64,000 nt of DNA from Artemisia argyi. Taxonomy: Eukaryota > Streptophyta > Magnoliopsida > Asterales > Asteraceae. Numbering within the stretch: position 1 is the stretch's first letter; each line of letters opens with the position of its first letter. The notes below the pieces were generated by a model. That model saw only the letters and a list, made by a program, of their open reading frames with translations. It ran no database searches and was not told the DNA's origin. Shown one piece after another: positions 10,661 to 22,115 of the stretch. The translations under genes were made by a program, and so were the position numbers. The stretch spans positions 15,233,465 through 15,297,464 of the forward strand of contig CM060692.1 of assembly GCA_030686995.1 (NCBI GenBank), read 5' to 3'.

Positions 10661-12060
10661 TCACAATTGATATTATTAGTATAACAAGTGATATTTAGAA
10701 TATCACTTGTGATATTAAGAATATCAATTGTGATATTCAGAAACGTATGAAAATGTACAAAATGTATGAATACGGACAAAAACGTTAGAAAGTGAAAGAA
10801 ACGTGAATTAAAAAAACGTGAAATCACTTGTGATATTTTAAATATCACTTGTCATTTTCTGAATATCACTTGTGATATTCATAATATCCCTTGTGATTTT
10901 CTTGTGATATTCAGAATATCACTTGTGATATTCAGAATATCCCTTGGGATTTTCATGTTACAAAATATTTGTTGAAAATCACTTGCGATATTCAGAATAT
11001 CACTTGCGATATTATAAATATCACAAGCGATATTCTGAATATCACAGGTGATATTCTCAATATCATAAAATATCACTTGTGTTATTCAGAAATGTATGAA
11101 AACGTCTGAAAACATTTAAAAACAAACAAAAATGAATGAAAACGGAGGAAATTGTATAGAAACAGATAAAAATGTAAGAAAACAGACACAAATGAATGAA
11201 AACAGATGAAACCGTATGAAAACATTTTCGTATGTTTTTATGTATTTTTGTCCGTTTTCAGACGTTTTCGTCTGTTTACATACTTTTCAGCAGTTTTTAT
11301 ACGTTTTCGTCCATTTTCATCGATTTTTTATACGTTTTCGTCCCTTTCCAGGCGTGTTTTTACGCTTTCATACACATTCGTTCATTTTCATATGTTTTCG
11401 TCCGTTTTCATACGTTTCTGAATATCACAATTGATATTCTTAATATCACAAGTGACTTTCTGTGATATTCAAAATATTACTTGTGATATTAATAATATCA
11501 ATTGTGATATTAAGAAACGTATGAAAACGAAAGAAAATGTATAAAAACGAACAAAAACAGACGAAAACATAAGAAAGTGAAAAAACGTAAATTAAAAAAT
11601 GTGAAAATCACTTATAATATTCTGAATATCACTTGTAATTTTCTGAATATCACTTTTGATATTCAGAATATCAATTGTGATTTTCATGTTACAAAACATT
11701 AGTTGAAAATCACTTGTGATATTCATAATATCACTTGTGATTTGTAACATGAAAATCACAAGTGATAATCTGAATATCACAAGTGATATTCAGAAAATTA
11801 CAAGTGATATTCATGTTACAAAACGTTAGTTGTGATTTTCATGTTACAAAATATTAGTTGAAAATCACTTGTGATATTCAGAATATCAATTGTGATTTTC
11901 TGAATATCACTTGTGGTGACATTCTGAATATCACAAGTGATTTTCATGTTACAAAATATTAGTTGAAAATCACCTGTGATATTAAGAATATCACATGTGA
12001 TATTAAGAATATCACATGTGATATTCTGAGTATCAAAGAATAATACTTTTGATATTCAGA
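10660..12060. repeat. Palindromic core of AATATCAC-TT-GTGATATT units
   Basis: Many copies of an 18-bp near-perfect palindrome (two 8-bp arms around TT or AA), usually followed by CAG, giving a period near 21 bp. Blocks are at about 10660-10740, 10820-11090, 11420-11510 and 11600-12060. They are separated by short A-tract (10740-10820, 11090-11218, 11510-11600) and T-tract (11218-11420) arms. The phrase TTTTCATGTTACAAAA recurs between units. No coding content. Confidence 0.9.
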
Positions 12061-12750
12061 AGCGTATGAAAACGTCAGAAAATGGCCGAAAACATTTTAA
12101 AATGGATGAAAACGTATGAAAATGGACGAAAATGTAAGAAAACGGACGAATATGTACTAAAACGTTTAAAAATGGACAAAGATGTTTAAAAATGGAAGAA
12201 AACATCTGAAAACGTATGAAAACGGACAAAAACATATGAAAACGGACGAAAACATATGAAAACGGACAAAAACGTATAAAAATGGATGGAAACGTATAAA
12301 AACTGACAAAATCGAATAAAAACAAACGAAAACGTATGAAAACAGATGAAAACGTATATAAACGTATGAAAACGGACAAAAAACGAACAAAAATGTATAA
12401 AAAGGGATGAAAGCGTATAAAATTAGACGAAAACATTTGAAAATAGACGAAAACATAAAAAAAATTGTCAAAATCGTATAAAAACAGACAAAAACGTATG
12501 AAAACAGATGAAAACGTATATAAACGTATGAAAACGGACAAAAACGGACGAAAACGTATAAAAATGGACGAAAACATCTTAAAACAGACGAAAACGTAAA
12601 AAAAAAGGGATAAGAACGTATAAAAACGGACGAAAACGTCTAAAAACAGACGAAAACGTAAAAAAAAACGGACGAAAACGTATGAAAACGGACAAAAACG
12701 TATATAAACATGTGAAAACAGACAAAACGGACGAAAACGTAATAAAGTGA
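12060..12750. repeat. 10-bp phased A-tract minisatellite (right arm)
   Basis: The complement of the left arm: units GAAAACGTAT and GAAAACGGAC repeated every 10 bp. An A-rich stretch (12750-12950) mirrors the T-rich stretch at 9470-9780. Confidence 0.9.
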
Positions 12751-12944
12751 AAAAAAACGTGAATTTATTAAAGAAAGAAAAAAAAAACTTGATTTAAAAA
12801 GAAAAAAAAAACGTGAATTTGAAAAGAAAAAAAAAACATAAAAAAGAAAAGAAAAAAGAAACACGTTAATTGAAAGAAAGGCAAAAAAAAGGAAAAAAAA
12901 AAAGTGAATAATAAAAAAGACAAAGAAAAAAGGAAAAAAAGACA

Positions 12945-13065
12945 TGGACTTCGGTTTCCCTATTAAATCTTAGGTTAATCTCCACAATTAGATTAAATTA
13001 GATGAATGGTAGGGATTTGTCCCTCAGTATGTAACAAAAACTTGGTCCTTAAAATAACTCACCTT
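12945..13065 (-). repeat. Foldback element, right terminal inverted repeat
   Basis: Inverted partner of 9333-9470. The outermost 30 bases are diverged, while the inner 90 match well. Ends in ACTCACCTT before the TSD. Confidence 0.85.
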
Positions 13066-13074
13066 CTATAATAA

Positions 13075-15477
13075 GAGACTTTTAACTTAGATATATCTAA
13101 ATGAGTGTGGCCATTTATAGTGATGCTAAGTTATGAGGGAGGTAAACTCGTGTATATTCTTCACTTGATATATAGTTAAATTAATTACCTGATCCCATAT
13201 CACATTGACTGATTTACAAGAATAGCAACTTACAAGTATTTTAAAACTAATCTTGATACGCATAGTGTTTCGAAAACCCCCGAAACCAACATTATTTTGA
13301 TAACATGTCCAAACATAAATTTTTGATACGATCTGGCACGTTTACCTAAATTTTCTTTTAGTCCATAATTAATGTTGAAATTCTGGTAAGGAACGTGTGT
13401 CAATTACTACTAGCAGGGTACCCGCGCGATGCGGCGGCGGGTATCCTGTGACTAAATTTTTTGGCAATGTGATTTTATTCAGCCATACTTTTTTAAACAA
13501 TTAATTTACGAACAACTATAACTTTAGTTAAGGCAGCAGTATAATTGCAAGTAGTTAAAGGTTATGTGATTGTCAACGTGTTGTTGCCATGACAAAGAGG
13601 CGGATATTGGTTGCATGGCGATGTAGGAGGTCATGGAGGTTGATATTAACGGGTAGTTGCAAATAACTGTAAGATTGCGCAATCACATTCACATACTTAT
13701 ACATATCATTTATAACGTAGAACTTTTTGATGTGTTTAGCATGTAATCTCCAAGATCCAAAAGAAGACTTCTATATAAGCTATATGTAAAAGTTACAACT
13801 TTAAAGTAAAAATAGTTCAAGTAGATAATTTTGTATTAATAGTTGTATAATTGTTTGAATTTTCATTTAGATATTTAGCAGGAGTATCTTATCCATGTGA
13901 AGTTACCATATAGTGTATCTGTTTGATTCTAATGCATGACTATTAATATATAGTTGATTTTCACTAACGGGCTTTTAGAAATACACACAAAAATGCATAG
14001 ACTTATTGGGATTTGAAAATAAATCGGTCAGTTATACTTAAATATTGGATTTTTGTTTCGATCATTTACGCGGCCTCTCTTTCTCTAAACCATGCTCACA
14101 CGACACTTCATCCTAATTTTTCAATCACATTTTTTCCTCTTCTTTAGATTCAAGCATTTCTTGTTGTTGTTTATATGCTTTCGAGGTTCTGAATCCTTTA
14201 CATTTAATAAAAAAAAAATTCAAGTCTAAATTATAACAATTAATATTATCATCTCTTCTAAAGTTTTTTTTAGTGCATTAAAGTGTTTTGTTGATGATTA
14301 AATATTTTTGTGTAAAATTCAATCCTCTCATGTTTCAATGGATATTTACGTTGTCTTTTTGTCTTATCTTGTTCGTTATTATTCAAGCTTAAAAAAAAAG
14401 GTACATGTGATTGCGATATCATTTTCATATGATATAAAAAAAAACTTCAAACTTATATTTTTTGCCGATGTACTCTTGTTTTTTTATTATTAATCTGGTC
14501 CATGTCAATTAAATTATTTAAGTCTGAAGTAAATAATATGGAGTAGTACCAAGTATTTTTGTGGGGGGTTGAGCGTCGAGGTGTTGGATTGTCTCAACGT
14601 TAAATGTTCCTATTTTTTGTGTGAAACAAGTTTGTACAATTTTTTATTGCAGAAAAGTAGAGAAGAATTTGGTTTGATCGGGCCGGATCTTTGTGTGGAA
14701 GCAAAAGTCAAAAGTGGCGGGTTCACTTTGAGGTGTTACTTCGGTTTTCCTAGCTAGCGGTTTTACATGATTTCGGTTATAAAAATGCATTCTTTTATGT
14801 CTTTGAGTTATTAGTTTAAAAATAGATTAGTAGCTTGTTAGTTTGTACTATGTGATAAAATGGTTGTACATTTGAGTGAGGGGGTGGTTTAAGAATAGTA
14901 TTAATTACATGTGTTGAATTGATGTGTTTATGCTTTAAATAATTGTACATAATGTTTTTTTATTTGTATTTACTTAAAAATCTATTTTAGAAAATTTTAA
15001 AAAATTAATAAGAGAGAAGGTGCAAAATGTATTATAAGTAGTATAGATGCTTCTAAAGAGTATTACACGAAGTATATGACTATATCAATAACAAGCTAGC
15101 TTTAAATCAGATTTAGGGGTTTGAATACATTTAAACTACATTTGGGTGACTTTTGACAAGTTTGACCCCTTAATGGATCAGTTACTTTATTCAACCCAGT
15201 TTGACATCTTAGAAAAGATACATAACCCTAATAAACCAAGTTATAGTAAGTGGATCAAAATTGGCACATATGTATGTGAAACCATAACAATATCTCTTCC
15301 AAAATATAAAGTACGGATAGCACAAATGAGCAAAAAGAAAAACTTCACCAGTCAAATATATGCTTGGTCTCTATATATCTTTAAAATGTATGGCATTATG
15401 TATTTAAACCTTTAACATTCCTTACTTGCACTTTAATCTCTATACCTTTGCTTGTTTGCTCCAAAAGTCGTCTATTC
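13075..15477. other. Intergenic AT-rich sequence, no gene
   Basis: No convincing coding region. At 13415-13440 a GC-rich hairpin-like stretch (ACCCGCGCGATGCGGCGG) stands out in AT-rich DNA and resembles starts of some plant Helitron-like repeats. A CTAG occurs after a TTCGG-containing stretch at about 14752. I cannot establish Helitron ends. Around 15140-15240 the phrase GTGACTTTTGACAAGTTTGA looks like dispersed-repeat debris. Confidence 0.35.
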
Positions 15478-16446
15478 TCAATGATTGAGTAAAAGTAACG
15501 TTTACGTGTAGGAACATGCAAAGTGTATATCATATTTCCCAGGAATCCCAATATTATTGATGTCTTTTGTGTTGCGTTCATAAACTGAAAGTGAATCGGC
15601 TTCAGGAGGATACTTCTTTGTTACAATTATAGGTTTGCCACTCTTACTAAATCCGATTTCCTGTCGTATCCATGATCTCCATCATCCATACACCATAAAC
15701 TTGTTTCTCAGCCGTTGTCTTCCATTCAAGCACCACAAGAGACTCTTTTAGCTTAGATATTTTTAAACCAATTAATTCATCATAGTTTGATAAACTAGCA
15801 GGTAGATATATTTCTGCAAACTTGGTACTTTTCAAATCAAATGACATAATCATATTATTCCACCTAAATCTAGCATCTGGGTAAAACCTAGCAACAACAT
15901 CCCAATAGATAAACCCATCTATATCTATGTGATTATCTGAGAACAAAATTGATTTACGAGGGAGATTGGTAGACAGACTTCTCCAAACCCCCGAGCCTAG
16001 TGTAAATACCTCAACTTGCCACGGGATGCTACTTTTACTCTGAATATCGCGGTAATTTATAATTTTTACAAGCTTAGGGTCACAAGTTTGAGGACAAACC
16101 CCAAAACCAAAAATAGTTTCATAGGGATGTGTATCCAATACATTAGGCACAACAACATCAACCGATTTTCTAATAGTTGGATTCCATATAACAGCACTAG
16201 CAGTGTTTGTTCCAAAATTATCCGAGTAATAACTACGAAAGCAGAACAAGCCTTATGAGCTACTGACTAGTGTTCTATTTTTAACAGACACAGGAACAAC
16301 GAGGGAAAGCTCGCGTTCGGAGTAAGTATCATCAACTACTATGGAAACATATTTTTTATTATAATTGTCATCCTTGTAACTTACTAGCAAACGGTGAGTT
16401 TGTTGGTAACCAGCGATAAACTTAGAGCTATGGATGAAAGACTTCC
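15478..16446 (-). pseudogene. F-box protein (FBA type), body of a split gene
   Basis: The minus strand reads from 16446 as KSFIHSSKFIAGYQQTHRLL, then VPVSVKNRTLV, VIWNPTIRKSVDVVVPN, FGFGVCPQTCDPKLVKI, LPRKSILFSDN and DGFIYW, the F-box-associated interaction domain of plant SCF substrate adaptors. The first 45 or so residues with the F-box are at 30524-30664, on the far side of the Copia array. Three lesions are visible: TAA at 16253-16255 (in the family position of a glutamine), a small deletion and frameshift near 15650-15675, and TAA at 15502-15504 shortly before the normal end. After the frameshift the family sequence resumes (SGKPIIVTKKYPPEADSLSVY). Homologues would bind Skp1 and present proteins for ubiquitination; this copy cannot. 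Confidence 0.85.
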
Positions 16447-16740
16447 TGTTGGAAATTTTGGTGGACTCTTTAGGTTTCATCAAATTTTAGTGTGAATGAG
16501 ATATCGAATCTCAAAGTGATGTGTTTGGAATAAAACAATCTCACCCATTACGAGTCAAACTTGTAACATCATATTGAAGTTGTTAATGACTTCATAACAA
16601 CAATTTGAATGTCATTTAACATGCTTAATGATGTTCATAAAAGTGACTTTCAATGTCATTTAATTGGTTTAATGGGTTAATGACTAGTCATTACACATTT
16701 GTTTTTCTTTTGGGTGTATATATACTACCTGTAAGTTGTA

Positions 16741-16813
<73 letters not shown>

Positions 16814-17220
16814 TACTCCTGGGATGGTGGGCTTGATGTTTGTGTTGATCTTACGGGGTCGTCACCTTTGACACAATCTGGTATGATTGATTTTATGCCA
16901 GGTCGTGCGGTTATTGAAGCCGCACAACGTAAACGTGTCAAGTATGAGGCCAAATGTGTGGATATCGGATATGGGTTCCTCCCCTTCTCTTTCTCCTCTT
17001 TTGGAAAACTTGAGAAAGATGCAGTAACTCTTCTAAAGCGTATTCGACGTTTCTCTACGACTCAAGACATTGGGGCGCGGGCTGCCGTTCATATTTTTAA
17101 TAGGATTGGATTCACTAGGCTAGAGGTGTGGGGGCCCAGTTGGTTTATCGGCTCCCCACCAATTTCTTTTAAAATCCTATTTATTGTTAATAAAAGTGTT
17201 GGTTATAATAAAAAAAATAA

Positions 17221-17258
<38 letters not shown>

Positions 17259-17539
17259 GGAAAAACACCCAGGTGAAACACACACATTCACATGAACACA
17301 CTTTGACCTCCGTGAGAATTTCGGGCATGTAAGTCATATCCGGCAGTACAACATGCTGTTTCGATCGTTGTACCCTGGGAAATAGACGCCTAATGGACTG
17401 CGAATCTGTTTTAAGTGAAGCGTGTCAAACACGTGCCTCGATCAAGTATCGGTGATATCTTCTCTTATTTTTTCTTTGATTATTATTTATGTTCGTCACT
17501 CTAATTTGTTATCTCTGATTATGGTTAGTTATCACTACA
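16447..17539 (+). repeat. Copia LTR 1 (with a retroposed insert)
   Basis: 1,093 bp, against 617-656 bp for the other LTRs. The excess is a retroposed gene fragment (16811-17220) lodged in the (AAT)n tract. A TATA-like GTATATATAC lies at about 16718, just before the AAT tract, and a CACGTG G-box occurs near 17430. Ends at CACTACA. Confidence 0.9.
16811..17220 (+). pseudogene. 5'-truncated retroposed fragment of a repetitive ORF (LINE-like)
   Basis: Reads LYSWDGGLDVCVDLTGSS, then SGMIDFMPGRAVIEAAQRKR, YGFLPFSFSSFGKLEKDAVT and QDIGARAAVHIFNRIGFT. After a small indel the shifted frame continues to a natural TAA at about 17168. A 3' tail and an A-rich end running into AAT repeats follow. I recognise this as the C-terminal end of a protein repeated many times in Asteraceae-like genomes and often found with reverse transcriptase; the exact family is not certain. 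Truncation at the 5' end, an A-rich tail and (AAT)n on both sides fit target-primed insertion into the microsatellite. Confidence 0.6.
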
Positions 17540-20500
17540 ATCTTAAAACAGATTATTGTCATATTTTAATCAGGATATAAAAGGATACAATTATTGTGAT
17601 TGATAATTTGAAACTGGTTTAGAAAGACATATTGAAATGGAGATTGTGAAACAGATATTATGCTCGTGTTTTGTAAACACTGTTTTAACGAGTATGAGTC
17701 TTAACAACTTTTATGTCCTAAAGCTCCTATTGGAGCTGTACATGTGTAAATAGCATGCAAACTTTTCAATATGGAGAATATTTATTTGTGCTAAAGTTTT
17801 TGAAGGTGATTGGTTACAAATATAATATTGCAAAAGGTTCTATCCAAACACAATACTTTGTACTAATTTTATTGCTGGAATATTGGTGAAAAGATTTTTT
17901 CTTTGATTATTATTTATGTTCGTGAGAAAAACACCCAGGTGAAACACACACATTCACATGAACACACTTTGACCTCCGTGAGAATTTCGGGCATGTAAGT
18001 CATATCCGGCAGTACAACATGCTGTTTCGATCGTTGTACCCTGGGAAATAGACGCCTAATGGACTGCGAATCTGTTTTAAGTGAAGCGTGTCAAACACGT
18101 GCCTCGATCAAGTATCGGTGATATCTTCTCTTATTTTTTCTTTGATTATTATTTATGTTCGTCACTCTAATTTGTTATCTCTGATTATGGTTAGTTATCA
18201 CTACAATCTTAAAACAGATTATTGTCATATTTTAATCAGGATATAAAAGGATACAATTATTGTGATTGATAATTTGAAACTGGTTTAGAAAGACATATTG
18301 AAATGGAGATTGTGAAACAGATATTATGCTCGTGTTTTGTAAACACTGTTTTAACGAGTATGAGTCTTAACAACTTTTATGTCCTAAAGCTCCTATTGGA
18401 GCAGTACATGTGTAAATAGCATGCAAACTTTTCAATATGGAGAATATTTATTTGTGCTAAAGTTTTTGAAGGTGATTGGTTACAAATATAATATTGCAAA
18501 AGGTTCTATCCAAACACAATACTTTGTACTAATTTTATTGCTGGAATATTGGTGAAAAGATTTTTCCAAGCATATTGTGTTTTAATCTTTGTTTAGTGCA
18601 GAATTTTTATGCGGTTCTGTATAGATTATATGGTATTTGTTGCAGAAATTTATGCCTATTAAGTGCTGAATTTTGGGATGTTTGGATCAGTTACTTTTAT
18701 GCAAAATTGTCTTTCCACTCTATGCTGAATGTTAGGGCGTTTGGATCAGCTATTATGAGCCATAATATTCATAATTTTGTAGCCACGTTATGATAATGTT
18801 TTGGTTGTTGGATCAGGTATTTGAGAATAAGGGCCTTTGGTTGCTCAATTTTTATGCAGTAAAAGCTTTTTCGGTTGATGGTCTTTATATGCAGAAAGAT
18901 GGCCTTTAGGTTGCTGATTTTTTATGCGGAAAATAGGCATTTAGGTTGCTGATATTTATGCATAAAACGAAATTTTTGTTGCTGATTTTTGTGCATAAAA
19001 ACTATAGTTAAAGGTCTGATTAGTTGCTGAAACTTTAAACTTTTTGGTGCTGATTTTTTTTTACGCAGAAAATAAGCCTTTTGGTTGTTGAATTTTACGC
19101 TGAAAATGGTAGCTTGTTGCTGAAAATTTTAAGTTTTTTGATGCTGATTTTTTATGCAGAAAAAAAAATAGCCTTTTGTTGCTGAAATTTTAGGCAGAAG
19201 ATTGACCTTTTGATGCTGATTTTTATGCAGAAAAAAAAATTTACTTTCTGTTGCTGAAAGTATACACAGAAAATTGGCTTTTTGGTGCTGATTTTTATGC
19301 AGATAATTAGCCATTTTGTTGCTGTAATTTTATGCACAAATTTGGCATTTTGGTTGCTGATTATTGGGGCATTAACTTATATGCATAAAGTTCTGTCGAG
19401 GAGTTGCCTATGATAGAAAGTATTATCACATTTAAAAGGTTGTGCGGAGTTTGTTTCTGCCCACTTTAAAGTTGTCTAGAGATAGTTTACTTTGTTGAAA
19501 AGAATCGGTTTTCAACATAAGATTACTTGTTTTATGTGTTAAATTATTTCCAAAATAGTTTCTGATCTTGTTGCTATAATTCATAGAGGAGAACTTAGCA
19601 CGTTTAAAAGTAATAGGTTGGTGGGTTGACACAAGTGCTACCCATCACGTATGCTTGAACAAGGGTCTCCTTAGTTCTATGAAAGAAGGTTAACAATGGC
19701 GAAAAACACTTCGTGTGTAATTTAGCCGTCGATGATTTCCTCTCATGTATATATGAAGGTCACTTATGTCACACATATGTGAATGAAAACAAACTATGTT
19801 GGTTTATGTAACTAGCTTATATGGGATTAAATGTCATCCACAGTGATTTGTTGACTTCCTTAATTATATTGGAAATAATTTTGCCATGTGAAATGAATAC
19901 ATGTTGAAATTATGTGATCATAATCACATAATAATTAGAGATTATATATGATTATATGATCTCAACTCTCAAGTGAAATGAGATGAAACATTATATGTAT
20001 GGGACCTACAAGTACCTATTTATGGGATCATACCTAAACGTATGTAGTTTAATGTGGTGACCGGATCTCGTAAATAATTTGTCTTACAGAAGAATGTTAT
20101 TAGACGAAGCAATGAATAACAGAATGATGCATCTTCTGTTCATATGCTCGATTCCTTGGTCTATAGCATGCTAGACATGGAATTTGTTAATTATGATATG
20201 GAAAATAATTAACGTCAAACATTCAAAGAATGTATACACAAATTAGAAACTTGTGTAATGAAAATTAATAAGGTTACTTGTGTCTTATACTCAAAAGAGT
20301 ATATCTTAAACGAGATTGACGTTGAAAGGAAGAACCCTTTCTACAAGATTCTTGAGATAGGTTCAATGTGGGGGATTCCGGTCCAGCTAGAGTTCAAATG
20401 ACACCAATCAACATCTATTAAAAAATAGAGATGTAGGTGTTACCCATTTGAAATGCTCATTAATTATTGGAAGAACCATAATTACGGTTTTGTTTAGAGC

Positions 20501-21498
20501 AAAACATAACAACTATTTGATGGGTAATTAACGTTGAGTTCAAATAATGAGTGGCTATGTATACACTCTTGAAATAACCATTATATTTTGAATGTCTTCT
20601 AGACATAAAATATAGCTAGGTCCACGATGGAATCTAATTTTATTGCGATAGATAAATTTGGATAAGAGACAAAATGTCTACGTTTAATATGAGATGACGC
20701 ACCAACATCGCATGTAATGGTAGTTGTATACATTGTGATAACCATTAAAGAATTGGCAAAGCCTATATCATAATGTATGATGGTGAGTCGAAGACATATT
20801 ATGTCGATACGACAACTACTCTCAACATGAGTTATTATTTCGACAATGTGAAGTCAAATGATAACAATGCGGATCCGCTTATAAACGGCTTAATGTGAGA
20901 GTGAGCTACCAAGTCATGTGGAGGAATGAGACTAAAGCCCCGGAAAAGTTTATATGAAGGAAAACCTAACCCAGCTGACTGGAGATCCCAAGATCTGGGT
21001 TCAATAGGACAACCTAATTGTATAAACTGAGGGAGGTCACTATGGGGGAGTAATAAATTCTCCATCCATATAAGGGAGTTTGTAAACTTCCTAGTCCATT
21101 CTGATAACAGTGACAATATGATGATACGCTTATTGCTTTTAATGATTCGATTGGAATCACCTATGTGAAAGAGAAGTGGGGTCGCTTCGAAGGGAAATTT
21201 GTGGGGTGCAATTCCTAAAAGCTTTCACAGAACCAGGCTAGTGTTCATGACCATAACGAACACGACTATGAGGATTTGACTATGTCAAGGAGAGTCCTGT
21301 GTGAACTTATATTGTCGTCTATATAAATAGCAGATCAGTTCAAAGACATCGCGTTCTACTGGCAACTAGTAGGCTAAATATATTTCACAAGGGAAGGTTC
21401 AAAGGGTAACACCTACCTATCCTATGCAGGATTCAACTGTTGAAATTTTCATTGGAAATCTGTGTGTTTTAGAATCGATCTCCATTCATGTGGGTGAT
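17540..21498 (+). mobile_element. Copia internal region 1
   Basis: Begins after LTR 1; I see no standard tRNA-Met primer site. A 666-bp tandem duplication has 17265 and 17931 as equivalent points, so the end of the LTR recurs once. Next comes the degenerate array at 18590-19395, then the protease signature at about 19619, and an RNase H end near 20770-20895 (RQLLST, then N-A-D-P-L) with in-frame stops. The polypurine tract lies just before 21499. No open gag or pol remains. Confidence 0.85.
18590..19395 (+). repeat. Degenerate array of GCTGATTTTTATGCAGAAAA units
   Basis: About 18 copies of a 35-45 bp unit built on TTGCTGATTTTTATGCAGAAAA followed by a short CCTTTTGG-like spacer. It lies between the LTR and the protease signature, where gag would be expected. 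The same array, nearly unchanged, is in the other two internal regions (about 22500-23305 and 27223-28025). Short open frames in it are repeat artefacts. Confidence 0.8.
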
Positions 21499-21793
21499 TG
21501 TTGGAAATTTTGGTGGACTCTTTAGGTTTCATCAAATTTTAGTGTGAGTGAGATATCGAATCTCAAAGTGATGTGTTTGGAATAAAACCAATCTCACCCA
21601 TTACGAGTCAAACTTGTAACATCATATTGAAGTTGTTAATGACTTCATAACAACAATTTGAATGTCATTTAACATGCTTAATGATGTTCATAAAAGTTAC
21701 TTTCAATGTCATTTAATTGGTTTAATGGGTTAATGACTAGTCATTACACATTTGTTTTTCTTTTGGGTGTATATATACTACCTATGAGTTGTA

Positions 21794-21834
<41 letters not shown>

Positions 21835-22115
21835 GGAGAAACACCCAGGTGAAACACACACATTCACATGAACACACTTTGACCTCCGTGAGAATTTCGG
21901 GCATGTAAGTCATATCTGGCAGTACAACATACTGTTTTGATCGTTGTACCCTGGGAAATAGATGCCTAATGGACGGCGAATCTGTTTTAAGGGAAGCGTA
22001 TCAAACACGTGCCTCGATCAAGTATCGGTGATATATTCTCTTATTTTTTCTTTGATTATTATTTATGTTCGTCACTCTAATTTGTTATCTCTGATTATGG
22101 TTAGTTATCACTACA
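21499..22115 (+). repeat. Copia LTR 2
   Basis: 617 bp, TG...CA, TATA-like GTATATATAC followed by about 14 AAT units (21794-21834). Nearly identical to LTR 3 apart from microsatellite length. Confidence 0.92.

Larger units (their letters stand above)
9333..13065. mobile_element. Foldback MULE-like element (3,733 bp) built from phased T/A tracts
   Basis: A perfect 9-bp duplication CTATAATAA (9324-9332, 13066-13074) flanks inverted termini. The left end, GGAGAAAAGTTCTTTTGCG, opposes a diverged right end. After that the match is strong: CTGAGGGGCAAATCCCC opposes CTGAGGGACAAATCCC, and GATTAACCTAAGATTTAATA is shared on both sides. Internally a T-rich half (9460-10660) is mirrored by an A-rich half (12060-12950) around a palindromic core, so the whole element could fold on itself. 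A 9-bp TSD with long TIRs is what Mutator-like elements leave. No transposase is encoded, so it would be non-autonomous. The MULE assignment is inference from TSD length. Confidence 0.8.

Noticed and set aside
10660..12060. CRISPR-like regularly spaced palindromic repeats
   Set aside because: Repeats are degenerate with no unique spacers, and the setting is a plant transposon.
12056..12945. Long minus-strand open frames rich in F, V, S, R
   Set aside because: They are the complementary arm of the 10-bp repeat and homopolymer-rich flank; periodicity explains the lack of stops.
13410..14760. Helitron
   Set aside because: A GC-rich start-like stretch and a CTAG exist, but no convincing 5' TC, 3' hairpin or A/T insertion site could be fixed.
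20835..21116. 93-aa minus-strand ORF repeated at 25519-25800
   Set aside because: Identical copies arise from the Copia duplication; it is antisense to the RNase H remnant and has no domain.
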